From: JBCBKZ01 sp039026975
GTDB taxonomy: Bacteria > Bacteroidota > Bacteroidia > J057
NCBI GenBank assembly: GCA_039026975.1
Contig: JBCCLI010000010.1
Span: 1 to 36,889, forward strand
DNA length: 36,889 nt
Direction of reading: 5' to 3'
Shown: positions 1 through 8,795 of the stretch, piece by piece
How positions within the stretch are numbered: position 1 is the first letter of the stretch
Layout of the letters: each line of letters begins with the position of its first letter
Notes under the pieces: model-generated
Databases searched by the model: none
The model's input: the letters and a program-made list of their open reading frames with translations, nothing else
Told to the model about the DNA's origin: nothing
Made by a program: the position numbers and the translations under genes

Positions 1-1453
1 CATAGAGACGAGCTGTTTTATCTAATGAACCTGTGATTACAGCTTTTCCATCAGGAGAAAAAGAGGCGGCAGTTACCATGTCAGTATGCCCTTGATAGGT
101 GCTTAATGGCTTCCCTGCTGAAGACCATAAACGTGCTGTATAATCAGCATGTCCACTCAGCAATAGTTCAGAATCTACGGACTGAGAAAGGGAATATAGC
201 TGACTATGGTTGAAGTGCTGAGCGGTCAGTTCCATCCCCTTTGTGAACCAGAGCTGAGCAACATAATCAGTGGTATTAAATCCAGAAGCCCCTGTCAGCA
301 CCCTTTTCCCGTCTGGTGAGAAAGCGACTCCATTTACACTTCCGTTATGACCCAGATAGCAAGCCTGCTCTAATCCATATAGTGTCCAAAGCTTAGCAGT
401 ATGGTCTAAAGAACCTGTCAGCACGCTTTTCCCATCAGGAGAAAAAGCTACAGCTGATACCCCTTCCCTATGACCGGTATACCTGATTAGTTCCTCCCCA
501 GAGGTATTAAGTAACCTGGCTGTACCATCACTTAGGCCTACTAGCAGTCTCTCATCATCAGGAGAGAATATGGCTGATAGGATATGCATATTTTCTATCG
601 AAATAGTGGAGCGTTCGCTAATCTTATTGTTCTCAAATGTCCAGATTTTGAGCTTACCGTCTGTTGATCCTGAAAGAATGATGCCACCTCCTTGGGAGAA
701 ATGTAAGGAAGTAATATCCCCTTGATGGGCTTGTAAACTTAGGTAGGCTACCCCCCAGGTAGACCAAAGTTTGATAACGCCCTTCTCAGAGCCACTGATG
801 ACATAATCTCCACTTGGATGAAAATCAAGGGCACTCACGGTACTCAGGTGACCTGTAAACTCCATGAGTTCTTTTCCGGACTCTTTCCAGAGACGTATGC
901 TATGGTCAGCTGATCCGGTTACCATTTTCTTCCCACTGGGTGAAAAGGCCACTGAAGTCACGTTATCTTCATGCCCTGCTAGCTCCACGAACTTTAGGGT
1001 AGTGCTATTCCATAGGTGGGCCTTATGATCAGTGGAAGCTGTGAGAAAGGTAGAACCATCAGGCGAAAAGCCTACTGCCAATACGGAACGGTTAAACCTG
1101 TAAGTAGAGACTACTTCAGACTTAGGCTTAGTAATACTACTTATGATTTCACTATGGATTCCCTTCGATATATCAGACTCAGGGTATAGGAGCCTGTTAA
1201 TCCAGGAAACATTGGCCGCTAAGGTAGGATCTGTCTCATGGATACTTAAGGCATGGAGCGCCTTTTTAGTAGAGGCGTTACTCTTTCTTAATGTAATGAG
1301 AGAATCCTGAGAATAGATAAGGTATAGAATAGACAGGGCTGTTACCACGTACTTAGTCCCCTTTATGAGCGTGGGCTGAAGGAATCCCCATGTTGAAGGG
1401 GTATGCTGATCCTGAGGATTTCCTGAGTCTGTTGAATAGGTTGGTTTAGCCAT
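1..1453 (-). CDS. Membrane-anchored WD40-repeat protein (C-terminus beyond the window)
   Basis: The reading frame is open from ATG at 1453 to the left edge (484 codons). An in-frame TAA at 1544-1546 and no other ATG before 1453 support this start. A short cytoplasmic N-terminus is followed by one hydrophobic segment (about residues 33-47). Next comes a helical stretch containing 'ETDPTLAANVSWINRLLYP', then at least nine WD40 repeats with FSPDG and xLW signatures (for example VAFSPDG, TGSLDHTAKLW). The 'DPTLA' helix resembles the linker that precedes the propeller in STAND-type NTPase/WD40 proteins, but no NTPase domain is present here. Repeats 5 and 8 are degenerate. WD40 propellers are protein-interaction scaffolds; the partner is unknown. 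The gene is divergent from the MlrC-like operon. Confidence 0.85.
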   Translation of the reverse strand, partial: MAKPTYSTDSGNPQDQHTPSTWGFLQPTLIKGTKYVVTALSILYLIYSQDSLITLRKSNASTKKALHALSIHETDPTLAANVSWINRLLYPESDISKGIHSEIISSITKPKSEVVSTYRFNRSVLAVGFSPDGSTFLTASTDHKAHLWNSTTLKFVELAGHEDNVTSVAFSPSGKKMVTGSADHSIRLWKESGKELMEFTGHLSTVSALDFHPSGDYVISGSEKGVIKLWSTWGVAYLSLQAHQGDITSLHFSQGGGIILSGSTDGKLKIWTFENNKISERSTISIENMHILSAIFSPDDERLLVGLSDGTARLLNTSGEELIRYTGHREGVSAVAFSPDGKSVLTGSLDHTAKLWTLYGLEQACYLGHNGSVNGVAFSPDGKRVLTGASGFNTTDYVAQLWFTKGMELTAQHFNHSQLYSLSQSVDSELLLSGHADYTARLWSSAGKPLSTYQGHTDMVTAASFSPDGKAVITGSLDKTARLY

Positions 1454-1851
1454 CTGAGTTTTCAGAATAATAGGTGATGAACAGCTTCTAACAGAGTTAA
1501 TCGGAGACAGGTAAGGATAATTAACCACCTGCCGGGATACACCTTACTACTAAAAGGTATCGGTACTTTTATACGGTTTACTAGGGAAATGTAATCTGGA
1601 ACTAGCAATTAGTTGTTAGGGAAAAGGAATTTACGATAAACAGCTCGGAACCAAAAGAATTTTCTGATCCATGAGCAAGGTTTTTAAGAATTTAACATAC
1701 CTTCCATACGGTCTGTTAGCTTGTGTTGAGATGTAGGGTGAGAGTGCTACATTTAATAGGTTCCAGGCCTTTTATCTTAACCATATAGGAGAAACATAAG
1801 TATTCATCTATCTTACTTTTCTCTTTCTCACAAATACATCAATCTACCGAC
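1454..1851. other. Divergent intergenic region, 398 bp
   Basis: This region separates the WD40 gene (-) from the M81 peptidase operon (+) and must hold both promoters. I found no exact TAnnTTTG element. Near matches are TACTTTTA at about 1564 (+) and TACATTTC read on the minus strand near 1590. There is no convincing terminator, RNA gene, repeat or hidden reading frame. Confidence 0.5.
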
Positions 1852-3393
1852 ATGCGAACACTTCCTTTTCTTCTTATTATCACCATTTTGATTAGCTGCC
1901 AGCCAGCTAAGAAACTTCCTAAAATAGCTATTTGTGGTCTAGCCATAGAGTCCAGCACCTTCTCTCCAGCACAGACGGAGGAAGAAGCCTTCCATGCCAG
2001 GGTGGGGGAGGAGTTATTGGCCTACTATCCATTCATGGAAGCGGATTCTTCTCTCAGAAAAAGGGCTGAATGGGTTCCCACCCTAAGAGGGCATTCATTG
2101 CCAGGGGGGATAGTAACCCGTGAGGCGTATGAATCTCTCATGGGAAAAATGCTAGGTATGCTAAAAGAGAATGCCCCTTATGACGGGGTATATTTTGATA
2201 TACATGGAGCTATGAGTGTGGTGGGGTTAGATGACCCTGAGGGAGATATGATCAAGCGGGTGAGAGAAGTGGTAGGAGAGGATATCCTGATTTCCACCTG
2301 TATGGATCTACATGGGAATGTATCTCCGACCTTAGCTGAGCAAACCGATCTGATGACTGCTTACCGCTTGGCTCCACATGAGGATGCCATGGAATCTAAA
2401 AGAAGGGCGGTGAGTAATCTGCTGGATAGATTGGAAAGTGGAAAAGGAAAGCCTCCTTATAAAGCCTGGATACCTGTACCTATCCTTTTGCCGGGAGAAC
2501 AAACCAGTACACGCATAGACCCGGGGAAAAGCCTATACGCAAAGGTAGCGCCCATAGCAGCTAGAGAAGGTGTAATAGATGCGGCCATCTGGGTGGGATA
2601 CGCCTGGGCAGATGAACCCCGTAATCATGGCGTAGTCATGGCCTATGGGGATGATAAGGAAGCTGTGAGTCAGGGAGCAGAAGAGCTGGCACAGGCCTTT
2701 TGGGATGCCAGACATGAGTTTGATTTTGTAGCCCCTACGGTAACCCTGGAAGAGGCCCTAGAAAAAGCCTTAACCAGTGAAGAGAAGCCTTTTATCATCA
2801 GTGATATGGGGGATAATCCTACTGCCGGTGGAGCTGGGGATGTTACTTGGACCTTGAGAGAGCTACTGAGCAGAGTGGAATTTCAGTCAGAAGAGGGGCC
2901 TTCTCTCATTTATGCCTCTATTCCAGGCCCAGAACTGGTAGCACAAGCTAAAGAAGTAGGTGTAGGGGGACAGGTAGATGCCTTAGCAGGAGCAGCTGTA
3001 GATGATAGATTTAGTCCGCCCCTTCAGCTAAAAGGAGAGGTAACTTCTATACATGAGGGAGATATACATGCTGAGACAGAAGTAGTGGTGAAAATCGGGA
3101 GTATTTCTGTCATTGTAACTGGAAAGAGGAAGCCCTACCATCATGAAAGTGACTTCACTAATCTGAACCTGAACCCTAGAGAATCAGATATAGTGGTAGT
3201 AAAAATAGGCTATCTGGTTCCAGAATTATATGATATGCGCGGAGATTGGGTGATGGCCTTAACTCCCGGTGGGGTAGACCAGGAGCTGGAAAGGTTAGGG
3301 TATACACGCATAAATAGGCCCATGTATCCATTAGACAAGGACATGGAAGATCCTGATCTTAGCGCAAGGCTGGTTAAGTTGGCAAATGAGTGA
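1852..3393 (+). CDS. M81-family (MlrC/microcystinase-like) metallopeptidase lipoprotein
   Basis: The N-terminal signal ends in a lipobox (LISC, Cys16), so this is predicted to be a lipidated periplasmic or outer-membrane protein. The mature part has the two-domain M81 architecture: an N-terminal domain (about 24-320) and an MlrC C-terminal domain (about 330-505). Visible family motifs are GLAIESSTFSP (about 29), FDIHGAM (about 115), MDLHGN (D152, H154) and APHED (H176). The spacing of D152/H154/H176 matches the zinc ligands I recall for microcystinase MlrC. Members hydrolyse small linear peptides or amides; nothing here shows a toxin substrate. The stop overlaps the next ATG by 8 bp, so the three genes to 4212 form one operon. 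Confidence 0.85.
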   Translation: MRTLPFLLIITILISCQPAKKLPKIAICGLAIESSTFSPAQTEEEAFHARVGEELLAYYPFMEADSSLRKRAEWVPTLRGHSLPGGIVTREAYESLMGKMLGMLKENAPYDGVYFDIHGAMSVVGLDDPEGDMIKRVREVVGEDILISTCMDLHGNVSPTLAEQTDLMTAYRLAPHEDAMESKRRAVSNLLDRLESGKGKPPYKAWIPVPILLPGEQTSTRIDPGKSLYAKVAPIAAREGVIDAAIWVGYAWADEPRNHGVVMAYGDDKEAVSQGAEELAQAFWDARHEFDFVAPTVTLEEALEKALTSEEKPFIISDMGDNPTAGGAGDVTWTLRELLSRVEFQSEEGPSLIYASIPGPELVAQAKEVGVGGQVDALAGAAVDDRFSPPLQLKGEVTSIHEGDIHAETEVVVKIGSISVIVTGKRKPYHHESDFTNLNLNPRESDIVVVKIGYLVPELYDMRGDWVMALTPGGVDQELERLGYTRINRPMYPLDKDMEDPDLSARLVKLANE

Positions 3394-3811
3394 AATCGGT
3401 TCCGAAGGAACAAGTAGAAAACGGTGGCTTTACCTGCTCTTGGTACTAGTTGTAATCATCTTGGGTATTAATTCTCGTGGAGATTTCATTTCCATGCTAG
3501 TTCCTTACTTCATGGGAGATATTCTATATGCCCTCATGATGTTTTTTCTACTTGGGTTCCTATTTCCCACCCTGCAAGCTGTACCACTATTTATTTTGAG
3601 TTTTGGCATCTGTGTAGGCGTTGAGTGTGCTCAATTATACCGGGCAGATTGGATAGTGGAGTTTCGTAGCCATAAACTGGTGGCCCTGGTCTTAGGGAGA
3701 AGTTTTAGGTGGTTAGATTTTATCAGCTATTTTGCAGGTAGTTTGATGGGGTTGGGAATAGAGAAAATTATACAGAAATTTCGGCCCGATTTATATCGTA
3801 CTAGTGTATGA
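3386..3811 (+). CDS. DUF2809 family small membrane protein
   Basis: 141 residues with about four hydrophobic segments (about 14-30, 38-56, 60-76, 113-128). The pattern GDILYALMMFF, then VECAQLYR, then LVLGRSFRWLDFISYFAG is the DUF2809 signature; a conserved Glu in the third helix region (VGVECAQ) and the W-L-D near the last helix are present. The function is unknown for the family. The start overlaps the stop of the MlrC-like gene (shared ATGAGTGA), and its own stop overlaps the next start (ATGA). Translation is therefore probably coupled across the operon. Confidence 0.75.
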   Translation: MSEIGSEGTSRKRWLYLLLVLVVIILGINSRGDFISMLVPYFMGDILYALMMFFLLGFLFPTLQAVPLFILSFGICVGVECAQLYRADWIVEFRSHKLVALVLGRSFRWLDFISYFAGSLMGLGIEKIIQKFRPDLYRTSV

Positions 3812-4212
3812 CAATAGAACAGATTAATCGTTTAGGAGATTCCTTCTTTCCTGAACACCTAGGGATAAAGGTGGTAGATGTACAAGAAACTACTATAGTG
3901 GGAGAAATGGAGCTAAAGCCTTATTTCCTGGCTCCCAACCGATATTTACATGCAGGTTGTATTGTGAGCCTGGCAGATACCTTGGCTGGCTATGCCTCCA
4001 TGATGAATCTCCCCAAGGGGGCTATTTCCTTTACTACCATAGAGTTGAAAACTAATTTTCTGAGGACTTTACAAGAAGGAGTGATGCAGGCTAGCTGCGT
4101 ACCTGAGCATCTAGGCAGGAAGACACAAGTTTGGAAGGTCACCGTTTCAGCCAAAGATACAGGAAAGAAAATGGCCCTTTTCAGTTGTACCCAGATGATG
4201 ATCTATCCGTAG
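3808..4212 (+). CDS. PaaI-family hotdog-fold thioesterase
   Basis: 134 residues, the usual size of a single hotdog domain. It shows the family pattern: LGIKVVDV at the N-terminus, then a PaaI active-site region NRYLHAG...LADTLAGYA (H48-A49-G50, D57), and C-terminal strands ending in FSCTQMMIYP. Such proteins hydrolyse acyl-CoA thioesters in the cytosol; the substrate cannot be told from sequence. It overlaps the upstream DUF2809 gene by 4 bp and is the last gene of the operon. It converges on the GH5 gene with only 17 bp between stops and no visible terminator. Confidence 0.85.
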   Translation: MTIEQINRLGDSFFPEHLGIKVVDVQETTIVGEMELKPYFLAPNRYLHAGCIVSLADTLAGYASMMNLPKGAISFTTIELKTNFLRTLQEGVMQASCVPEHLGRKTQVWKVTVSAKDTGKKMALFSCTQMMIYP

Positions 4213-4229
4213 AAAGACGCAAGTAGCAC

Positions 4230-6959
4230 CTACTGGCTCACTTTAAGGATTCGATGTATTTGCTGTTCTCCTTTTTCATTGGCTACTATGACAAAGTACC
4301 AACCATTTGGCTGATCCTGTAGGGAGATTCGCTGCTTGAATTGGGTTGCTGTTGGTAATTCGTAAGTTGAAAATACTTGCCCCAAGCTGTTGGCTACCTT
4401 AACCGTAAGCCTCTGCACCTCCTGGGTACTCCCCGCCAAGATAAAGGTTCCCATAGAAGGGTTAGGGTAGATAATGAAGTTGGATAGCAAGCCAGGGGTA
4501 CTTACTGCGGTGGTCCTGAGTAAGCTAAACTCAAACCAGTTGATATTAAACAGAGGTTGGGTAATGAGAATTCTGATTTGGAGTAGTCCTGAAGGAAGTT
4601 CTACCTCCGTGCTGGTGGTGGTCCAGCTTTGCCAGCCTCCAGTAGGAGGAAAGCTGATTTCTCCCAGGATGGAAGTGTTCCCACTCTCATCAACCAACTG
4701 TAAGGCTATGGCACCTGTCTCTGATAAAGCTGCCGTTCTAAAAGCCACTTCATAAACGCCTGCAGCATCCACATTTAGGTAATAATCCAGATAGTCTCCT
4801 GGATCCAGGAACCCAATATTCTGCCCTCCACCTGTATCCGTGGTATTCTCTAATTGAATTCCTTGCTGAAAGAAGTAGTCCTCAGCTTGTACACGATCAG
4901 GGATCTCGTGAACGGTAGGAAGATTATTTTGAACTACCCTGCGAGTGAATACGCCCAGAGGCATCTTATCTATATCCAGTACCTGAGAACCAGAATATGA
5001 AATCTGTACTGACTCCCGGGACTTAAATTCATGATCTAAGGTAAAGCCGATAATCCTGGGGTTTTCAGGATTTACTTTAACCGTAGTTATGGGAATGATG
5101 GTTCCATCTACGTAGACGGAGAATCCAGCAGGCAGGGAAGGCAAACTCTCCTGAAGAGGCTTATTAATGTTCAGCTGAATAGCATTTTCAGTGGAAGTAT
5201 ATGCCGAGACAAAATAGGGAGATAGTTCTGAACTATTCCCGGAAGGAGAAAACTGTAGGCTACTCAGATTAAAACCTGCAGCATCTACATGAAATGTCAG
5301 GGTCTGATCATCAGGGGTAAGAAAAACATCTCTTAGGGTAACAGTTTGCCAGTTCTGCCATCCTCCAGTGTTAGGAACTATAGTAGTAGCGGTAATATCT
5401 GCCCCATCTGTACCTAGATGGAACCTTCCGTCTCCTCCGTCAGCTGCTACTCTTAAGTTAATATCATAAAGCGCGGGTTGGCTTACTGCTATATGATACT
5501 GCATCCATTCTCCCTGATCAAGCCATCCCACATTAAAGCCATTAGAGTTGACGGTTTCTTCCGAGATCTCTATGTCTACCCCATCATTTCTGTATGCCCA
5601 GCCATTATTCCAGGCAGTGTAGTTACCAGTACTTACATGATAGGTGGCTAGTGCATTATCCTCATAGGCTATTCCAGGCCCACCCATGTCATAATCCGTA
5701 GCGAAAACAACCCCAGGGATAGCGTTCTCGGCAAAAGGGATGGCCGTATCTTCTTCCAGCTGGCGGAAAATGGCATCTACCACATCTTTCTGGTATTTAC
5801 AATTCTCCAGCCGGATATCCTCGGTAAGCTCCATGAGAATATTCTTAGCAGCCTGGGCTCCTGGTGAGGGACCATTTCCTTCCCAGTATTCCAGCAGGCT
5901 TTGGTACCCACTACTCCTACTGACAGATAAGGGACCTGCTATATCATCTATTTTTTTCATGGGCCACCATGCCCAGCCTATTTCGTGCTCAGCAAATAAT
6001 TGGATGGCATCCCTGAACCATACATTAGAATTCTCTCCTGTTTCTCCAAAGTATAGTGGAATATCATAGGTATCCCTAATGTCTAATACCCACTGAATAG
6101 AGGCTTGATCATTGATAGACCAGTATTTATGGGGACTGTAAACCATATTACCGTCCCAAGGAGGGGTAAGCCCGGTAAAGTCATTAGCAAACCAGTTTCC
6201 TTCGATGAAGATGATGTGTTGGGCGTCAATGCTGCGAATACTGTCTGTGATTTCTCCGTATAGCTCCCTAAGAAGTATATTCTCATCCAGTGGCCAATTA
6301 GGTTCATTTATAAGGTCATAGCCAGCTATAAGGGGATCATCTTTGTACCTTTCAGCCAGCTTCATCCATAGGGCTACTGTTTTATCTCGGTTAGCCTTAC
6401 TTTCCCAAAGAGAGGGTTTAGTGGTATCATAATCTGAAATACCTTGGTCTTGCCCTTGCCCGCCAGGCGCCGCATGAAGATCCAGAATGACATACATTTG
6501 ATTATCTCTACACCAGGAAAGTAAGCTGTCCGTCAGCTCAAAGCCCTTTGACAGCCAGGTATGTTCCCCTGGTACAGGTTCCTTTTCTATGGGAAGAGTA
6601 AACAGATTATAGTGCATAGGGAGCCTGACAGAGTTAAACCCCCATGCTTTCAGAGAGTCTATGTCTACCTTACGTACATGATTAGCTAGCCAGGCTTCAT
6701 AAAATTCTTCCATAGCCTGAGCGCCTGCCACTTCTGTTATTTTTTCCTTTATTTGGAATTGGGCATTAGCAAATCCGGCAGTCTTCATCATGTAGCCTTC
6801 CTGTAGCATCCAGCCGCCCAGGCCCATGCCTTTTAGGAGAACGGCTTCTCCCTCCTCGTTGATGATGTGTTGTCCGTCTGTTCTGAGAAAAGATTGGGCT
6901 GACAAATCAAGACCTGTTCCTATCAACAGGCTGATTAATAGGAAGTAATAGCGATACAT
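4230..6959 (-). CDS. Secreted GH5 glycoside hydrolase with two CBM6-like domains and a T9SS sorting domain
   Basis: 909 residues. Signal peptide 1-22. The GH5 TIM barrel spans about 30-350, with GYDLINEPNW carrying the acid/base E219 and YFGETGE carrying the nucleophile E306. A CBM6-like domain follows (about 400-570; RNDGVDIE, GWLDQGEWMQY), then an Ig-like or SwmB-like spacer (about 578-675) and a second CBM6 domain (about 685-815; VQAEDYF, IGFLDPGDYLDYY). The T9SS type A sorting domain is about 825-909, with IIYPNPSMGTF and a positively charged end. It should be exported and released or attached at the surface to cut a beta-glycan (glucan, mannan or similar). It lies 85 bp downstream of the isomerase-like gene on the same strand. 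Confidence 0.9.
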   Translation of the reverse strand: MYRYYFLLISLLIGTGLDLSAQSFLRTDGQHIINEEGEAVLLKGMGLGGWMLQEGYMMKTAGFANAQFQIKEKITEVAGAQAMEEFYEAWLANHVRKVDIDSLKAWGFNSVRLPMHYNLFTLPIEKEPVPGEHTWLSKGFELTDSLLSWCRDNQMYVILDLHAAPGGQGQDQGISDYDTTKPSLWESKANRDKTVALWMKLAERYKDDPLIAGYDLINEPNWPLDENILLRELYGEITDSIRSIDAQHIIFIEGNWFANDFTGLTPPWDGNMVYSPHKYWSINDQASIQWVLDIRDTYDIPLYFGETGENSNVWFRDAIQLFAEHEIGWAWWPMKKIDDIAGPLSVSRSSGYQSLLEYWEGNGPSPGAQAAKNILMELTEDIRLENCKYQKDVVDAIFRQLEEDTAIPFAENAIPGVVFATDYDMGGPGIAYEDNALATYHVSTGNYTAWNNGWAYRNDGVDIEISEETVNSNGFNVGWLDQGEWMQYHIAVSQPALYDINLRVAADGGDGRFHLGTDGADITATTIVPNTGGWQNWQTVTLRDVFLTPDDQTLTFHVDAAGFNLSSLQFSPSGNSSELSPYFVSAYTSTENAIQLNINKPLQESLPSLPAGFSVYVDGTIIPITTVKVNPENPRIIGFTLDHEFKSRESVQISYSGSQVLDIDKMPLGVFTRRVVQNNLPTVHEIPDRVQAEDYFFQQGIQLENTTDTGGGQNIGFLDPGDYLDYYLNVDAAGVYEVAFRTAALSETGAIALQLVDESGNTSILGEISFPPTGGWQSWTTTSTEVELPSGLLQIRILITQPLFNINWFEFSLLRTTAVSTPGLLSNFIIYPNPSMGTFILAGSTQEVQRLTVKVANSLGQVFSTYELPTATQFKQRISLQDQPNGWYFVIVANEKGEQQIHRILKVSQ

Positions 6960-7044
6960 ATGGTAGTAGTAATAGTAGACCTCAAGGCCGTTCTATCTAT
7001 AGATAATGATTTATATGAAGAAAAGCTAATATTAAATGTGAGAA

Positions 7045-7980
7045 TTAGGGATCTGCTACCACTTTCTTCATTGCTTCGAGTCCTCTTTTGGCTGCCTCCA
7101 GGGGAGGAAGTTTCCAGTAATTTCTATTGAATAGTTCTAGGGAGAGAATAGTAGGATGTTCTTCTGAACGAATTGTTTGGAGAATATCAGAAATAGGCGC
7201 TACCCCATCTCCTGGATAGACCCTATCCTTATCCAGAATGTCCTTCCGTTTGATATCAGGATAATCATTCAAGTGGAAGATCTCTACTCGCTTAGGATGA
7301 ATAAGGGATAGACCATCCGGGTCAGATCCCCCTTTATACAGATGGTACACATCTGGGAGGATCTTAATGTCTCCATATCCACTCTCTGCTGCCACATATA
7401 ATACTTCACTTAGTCGGGATAGATTCTTGGAAAATCCCCACACTTCAAGCTGGGGCTGAACGCCCATACTTTCTCCTAGTTCGCAGAGGGCTCGGAATCT
7501 TTCAGCAGCCTTGTCTAGGGATAAGCCTGGATGATCTGTGGCGCCCGCTGGTGGAGCTGCTAGTCTGTTACAGCCTACTTTTGCTAGCATATCCATCTCT
7601 CGCTTGGCCTGCTCCAGGGCGTTAGTCCGGGTGTCATGCTCATCCACTATCCACTGGGCAAACCCTATGGCATTCTCAATCTTAATACCCAAATCCTCAG
7701 CTTTCTTTTGGACATCATCCAGCGTACCCCCTTCCTGTAGATGTTTCTCTACAGACCTGATCCAGATTTCTATTCCCTCATAGCCCGCTTGGGCGGCTAT
7801 ATCCAGTTCCTCCATGAGGGGGAGCCCTTGCCCCATGATGGTACTGGTATTCAGGCAAAAGGAAAATGGCTGAGCATCAGGTTTTTTGCGATAGGTATGC
7901 ACGCTTGCATAGGCAGGGGCCGCGGAAGAGGTGGCCAGAAAGGCCATGGATTTCATAAAGGTCTTGCGGGTAATATTCAT
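7045..7980 (-). CDS. Sugar phosphate isomerase/epimerase-like TIM-barrel protein, probably exported
   Basis: 311 residues of the AP-endonuclease-2 / xylose-isomerase-like TIM-barrel family. The likely metal site is E179 (LEVWGF), D210 (LPDVYH), H236 (FHLND) and E282 (LSLELFN), in the usual order for this fold. The first 25 residues (TRKTFMK followed by a hydrophobic, Ala-rich stretch to AYA) look like a Tat-type signal with Arg-Lys in place of Arg-Arg; a lone Sec signal is possible. The substrate is unknown. Its position just upstream of a secreted glycosidase suggests a role in sugar use, but the 85-bp gap does not prove an operon. Confidence 0.8.
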   Translation of the reverse strand: MNITRKTFMKSMAFLATSSAAPAYASVHTYRKKPDAQPFSFCLNTSTIMGQGLPLMEELDIAAQAGYEGIEIWIRSVEKHLQEGGTLDDVQKKAEDLGIKIENAIGFAQWIVDEHDTRTNALEQAKREMDMLAKVGCNRLAAPPAGATDHPGLSLDKAAERFRALCELGESMGVQPQLEVWGFSKNLSRLSEVLYVAAESGYGDIKILPDVYHLYKGGSDPDGLSLIHPKRVEIFHLNDYPDIKRKDILDKDRVYPGDGVAPISDILQTIRSEEHPTILSLELFNRNYWKLPPLEAAKRGLEAMKKVVADP

Positions 7981-8113
7981 AGTAAGTCAGCTTTCTTCTT
8001 TCTGAGAGAATCAATGGCCTCTATGCTACTGATAGGAATGGTATGAGATATAAAAAACTTCCTTATCTTAAGTGTTCCTATTGAGTATAATTGACTATTA
8101 CTATTGACGCCTC

Positions 8114-8665
8114 ATGCTAGTTAGCTCTAATCCCTTTCTAAAGGGAACCCTGGCTCCCGACTTTTCTCTCATAGATACGGTTTCCGGGAAACTCCTTTCC
8201 CTAGATGATTTGAAAGGGACGAAAGGTACCGTGATTATGTTTATTTGCAATCACTGTCCCTATGTACTGCATGTAAATAGGCAGTTAGTCGCCTTAGCTA
8301 CTGATTACCAGGGCAGGGGAATAGCCTTTGTAGGCATTAGTAGCAATGATGTAAACTATGTGCCCCAGGACGGGCCTGGATTCATGAAGCAGCATGCCCT
8401 AAACGTGGGGTATCCCTTCCCTTACTTATATGATGAAAGCCAGGAAGTTGCCAGTGCATACAAAGCAGCATGTACGCCTGATTTCTATGTATTTGATCAG
8501 GTGCTGCGTTCTATCTACCATGGACAGTTAGATGATTCCAGACCGGGAAGTGGAAATACATCTACAGGAAAAGATATTCGGAATGTCCTGGATCATCTGC
8601 TAGCAGGGAAGGAGTATCAAGGGGAGAATTATCCTAGTATGGGCTGTAATATTAAGTGGAAATAA
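8114..8665 (+). CDS. Thioredoxin-like (AhpC/TSA-redoxin) family protein
   Basis: 183 residues with the redoxin fold: APDFSLIDTVSGKLLSLDDLKG, then a CNHCPY active site (Cys45, Cys48), a GISSNDV segment, and ACTPDF carrying the cis-Pro. The CxHCPYV site is characteristic of a cytosolic thioredoxin-like family close to peroxiredoxins and is widespread in Bacteroidota; its partner is unknown. No signal peptide is visible. It converges on the nitrilase gene across the hexanucleotide repeat at 8700-8793. Confidence 0.85.
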   Translation: MLVSSNPFLKGTLAPDFSLIDTVSGKLLSLDDLKGTKGTVIMFICNHCPYVLHVNRQLVALATDYQGRGIAFVGISSNDVNYVPQDGPGFMKQHALNVGYPFPYLYDESQEVASAYKAACTPDFYVFDQVLRSIYHGQLDDSRPGSGNTSTGKDIRNVLDHLLAGKEYQGENYPSMGCNIKWK

Positions 8666-8699
8666 AGGGGCTAATTTTGAATGATTGAATGCTGTAAAG

Positions 8700-8793
8700 T
8701 TTAAGCTTAAGATAAAGTTTAAAGAGATTCTTAAACTTAAACTTAAACTTAAACTTAGTCTTCGACTTAAACTTAATCTTATACCTAAGCTTA
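8700..8793. repeat. Hexanucleotide (TTAAAC) repeat with inverted arms between convergent genes
   Basis: From about 8730 the sequence runs in phase as hexamers: four TTAAAC units, then TTAGTC, TTCGAC, TTAAAC, TTAATC, TTATAC, CTAAGC. The left side (8700-8725) contains the inverted form (AAGTTTAA). TAAGATAAAGTTTAA on the left and TTAAACTTAATCTTA on the right pair over 15 positions with one mismatch. The block fills the gap between the stops of the thioredoxin-like (+) and nitrilase (-) genes, so it may act as a two-way terminator. It is clearly a decayed tandem repeat. Confidence 0.75.
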
Positions 8794-8795
8794 CT

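Noticed and set aside
8778..8790. TACCTAAGCTTA resembling the ACCTAA palindrome of the iron promoters
   Set aside because: It arises within the degenerate hexamer tract between convergent genes, away from any promoter.
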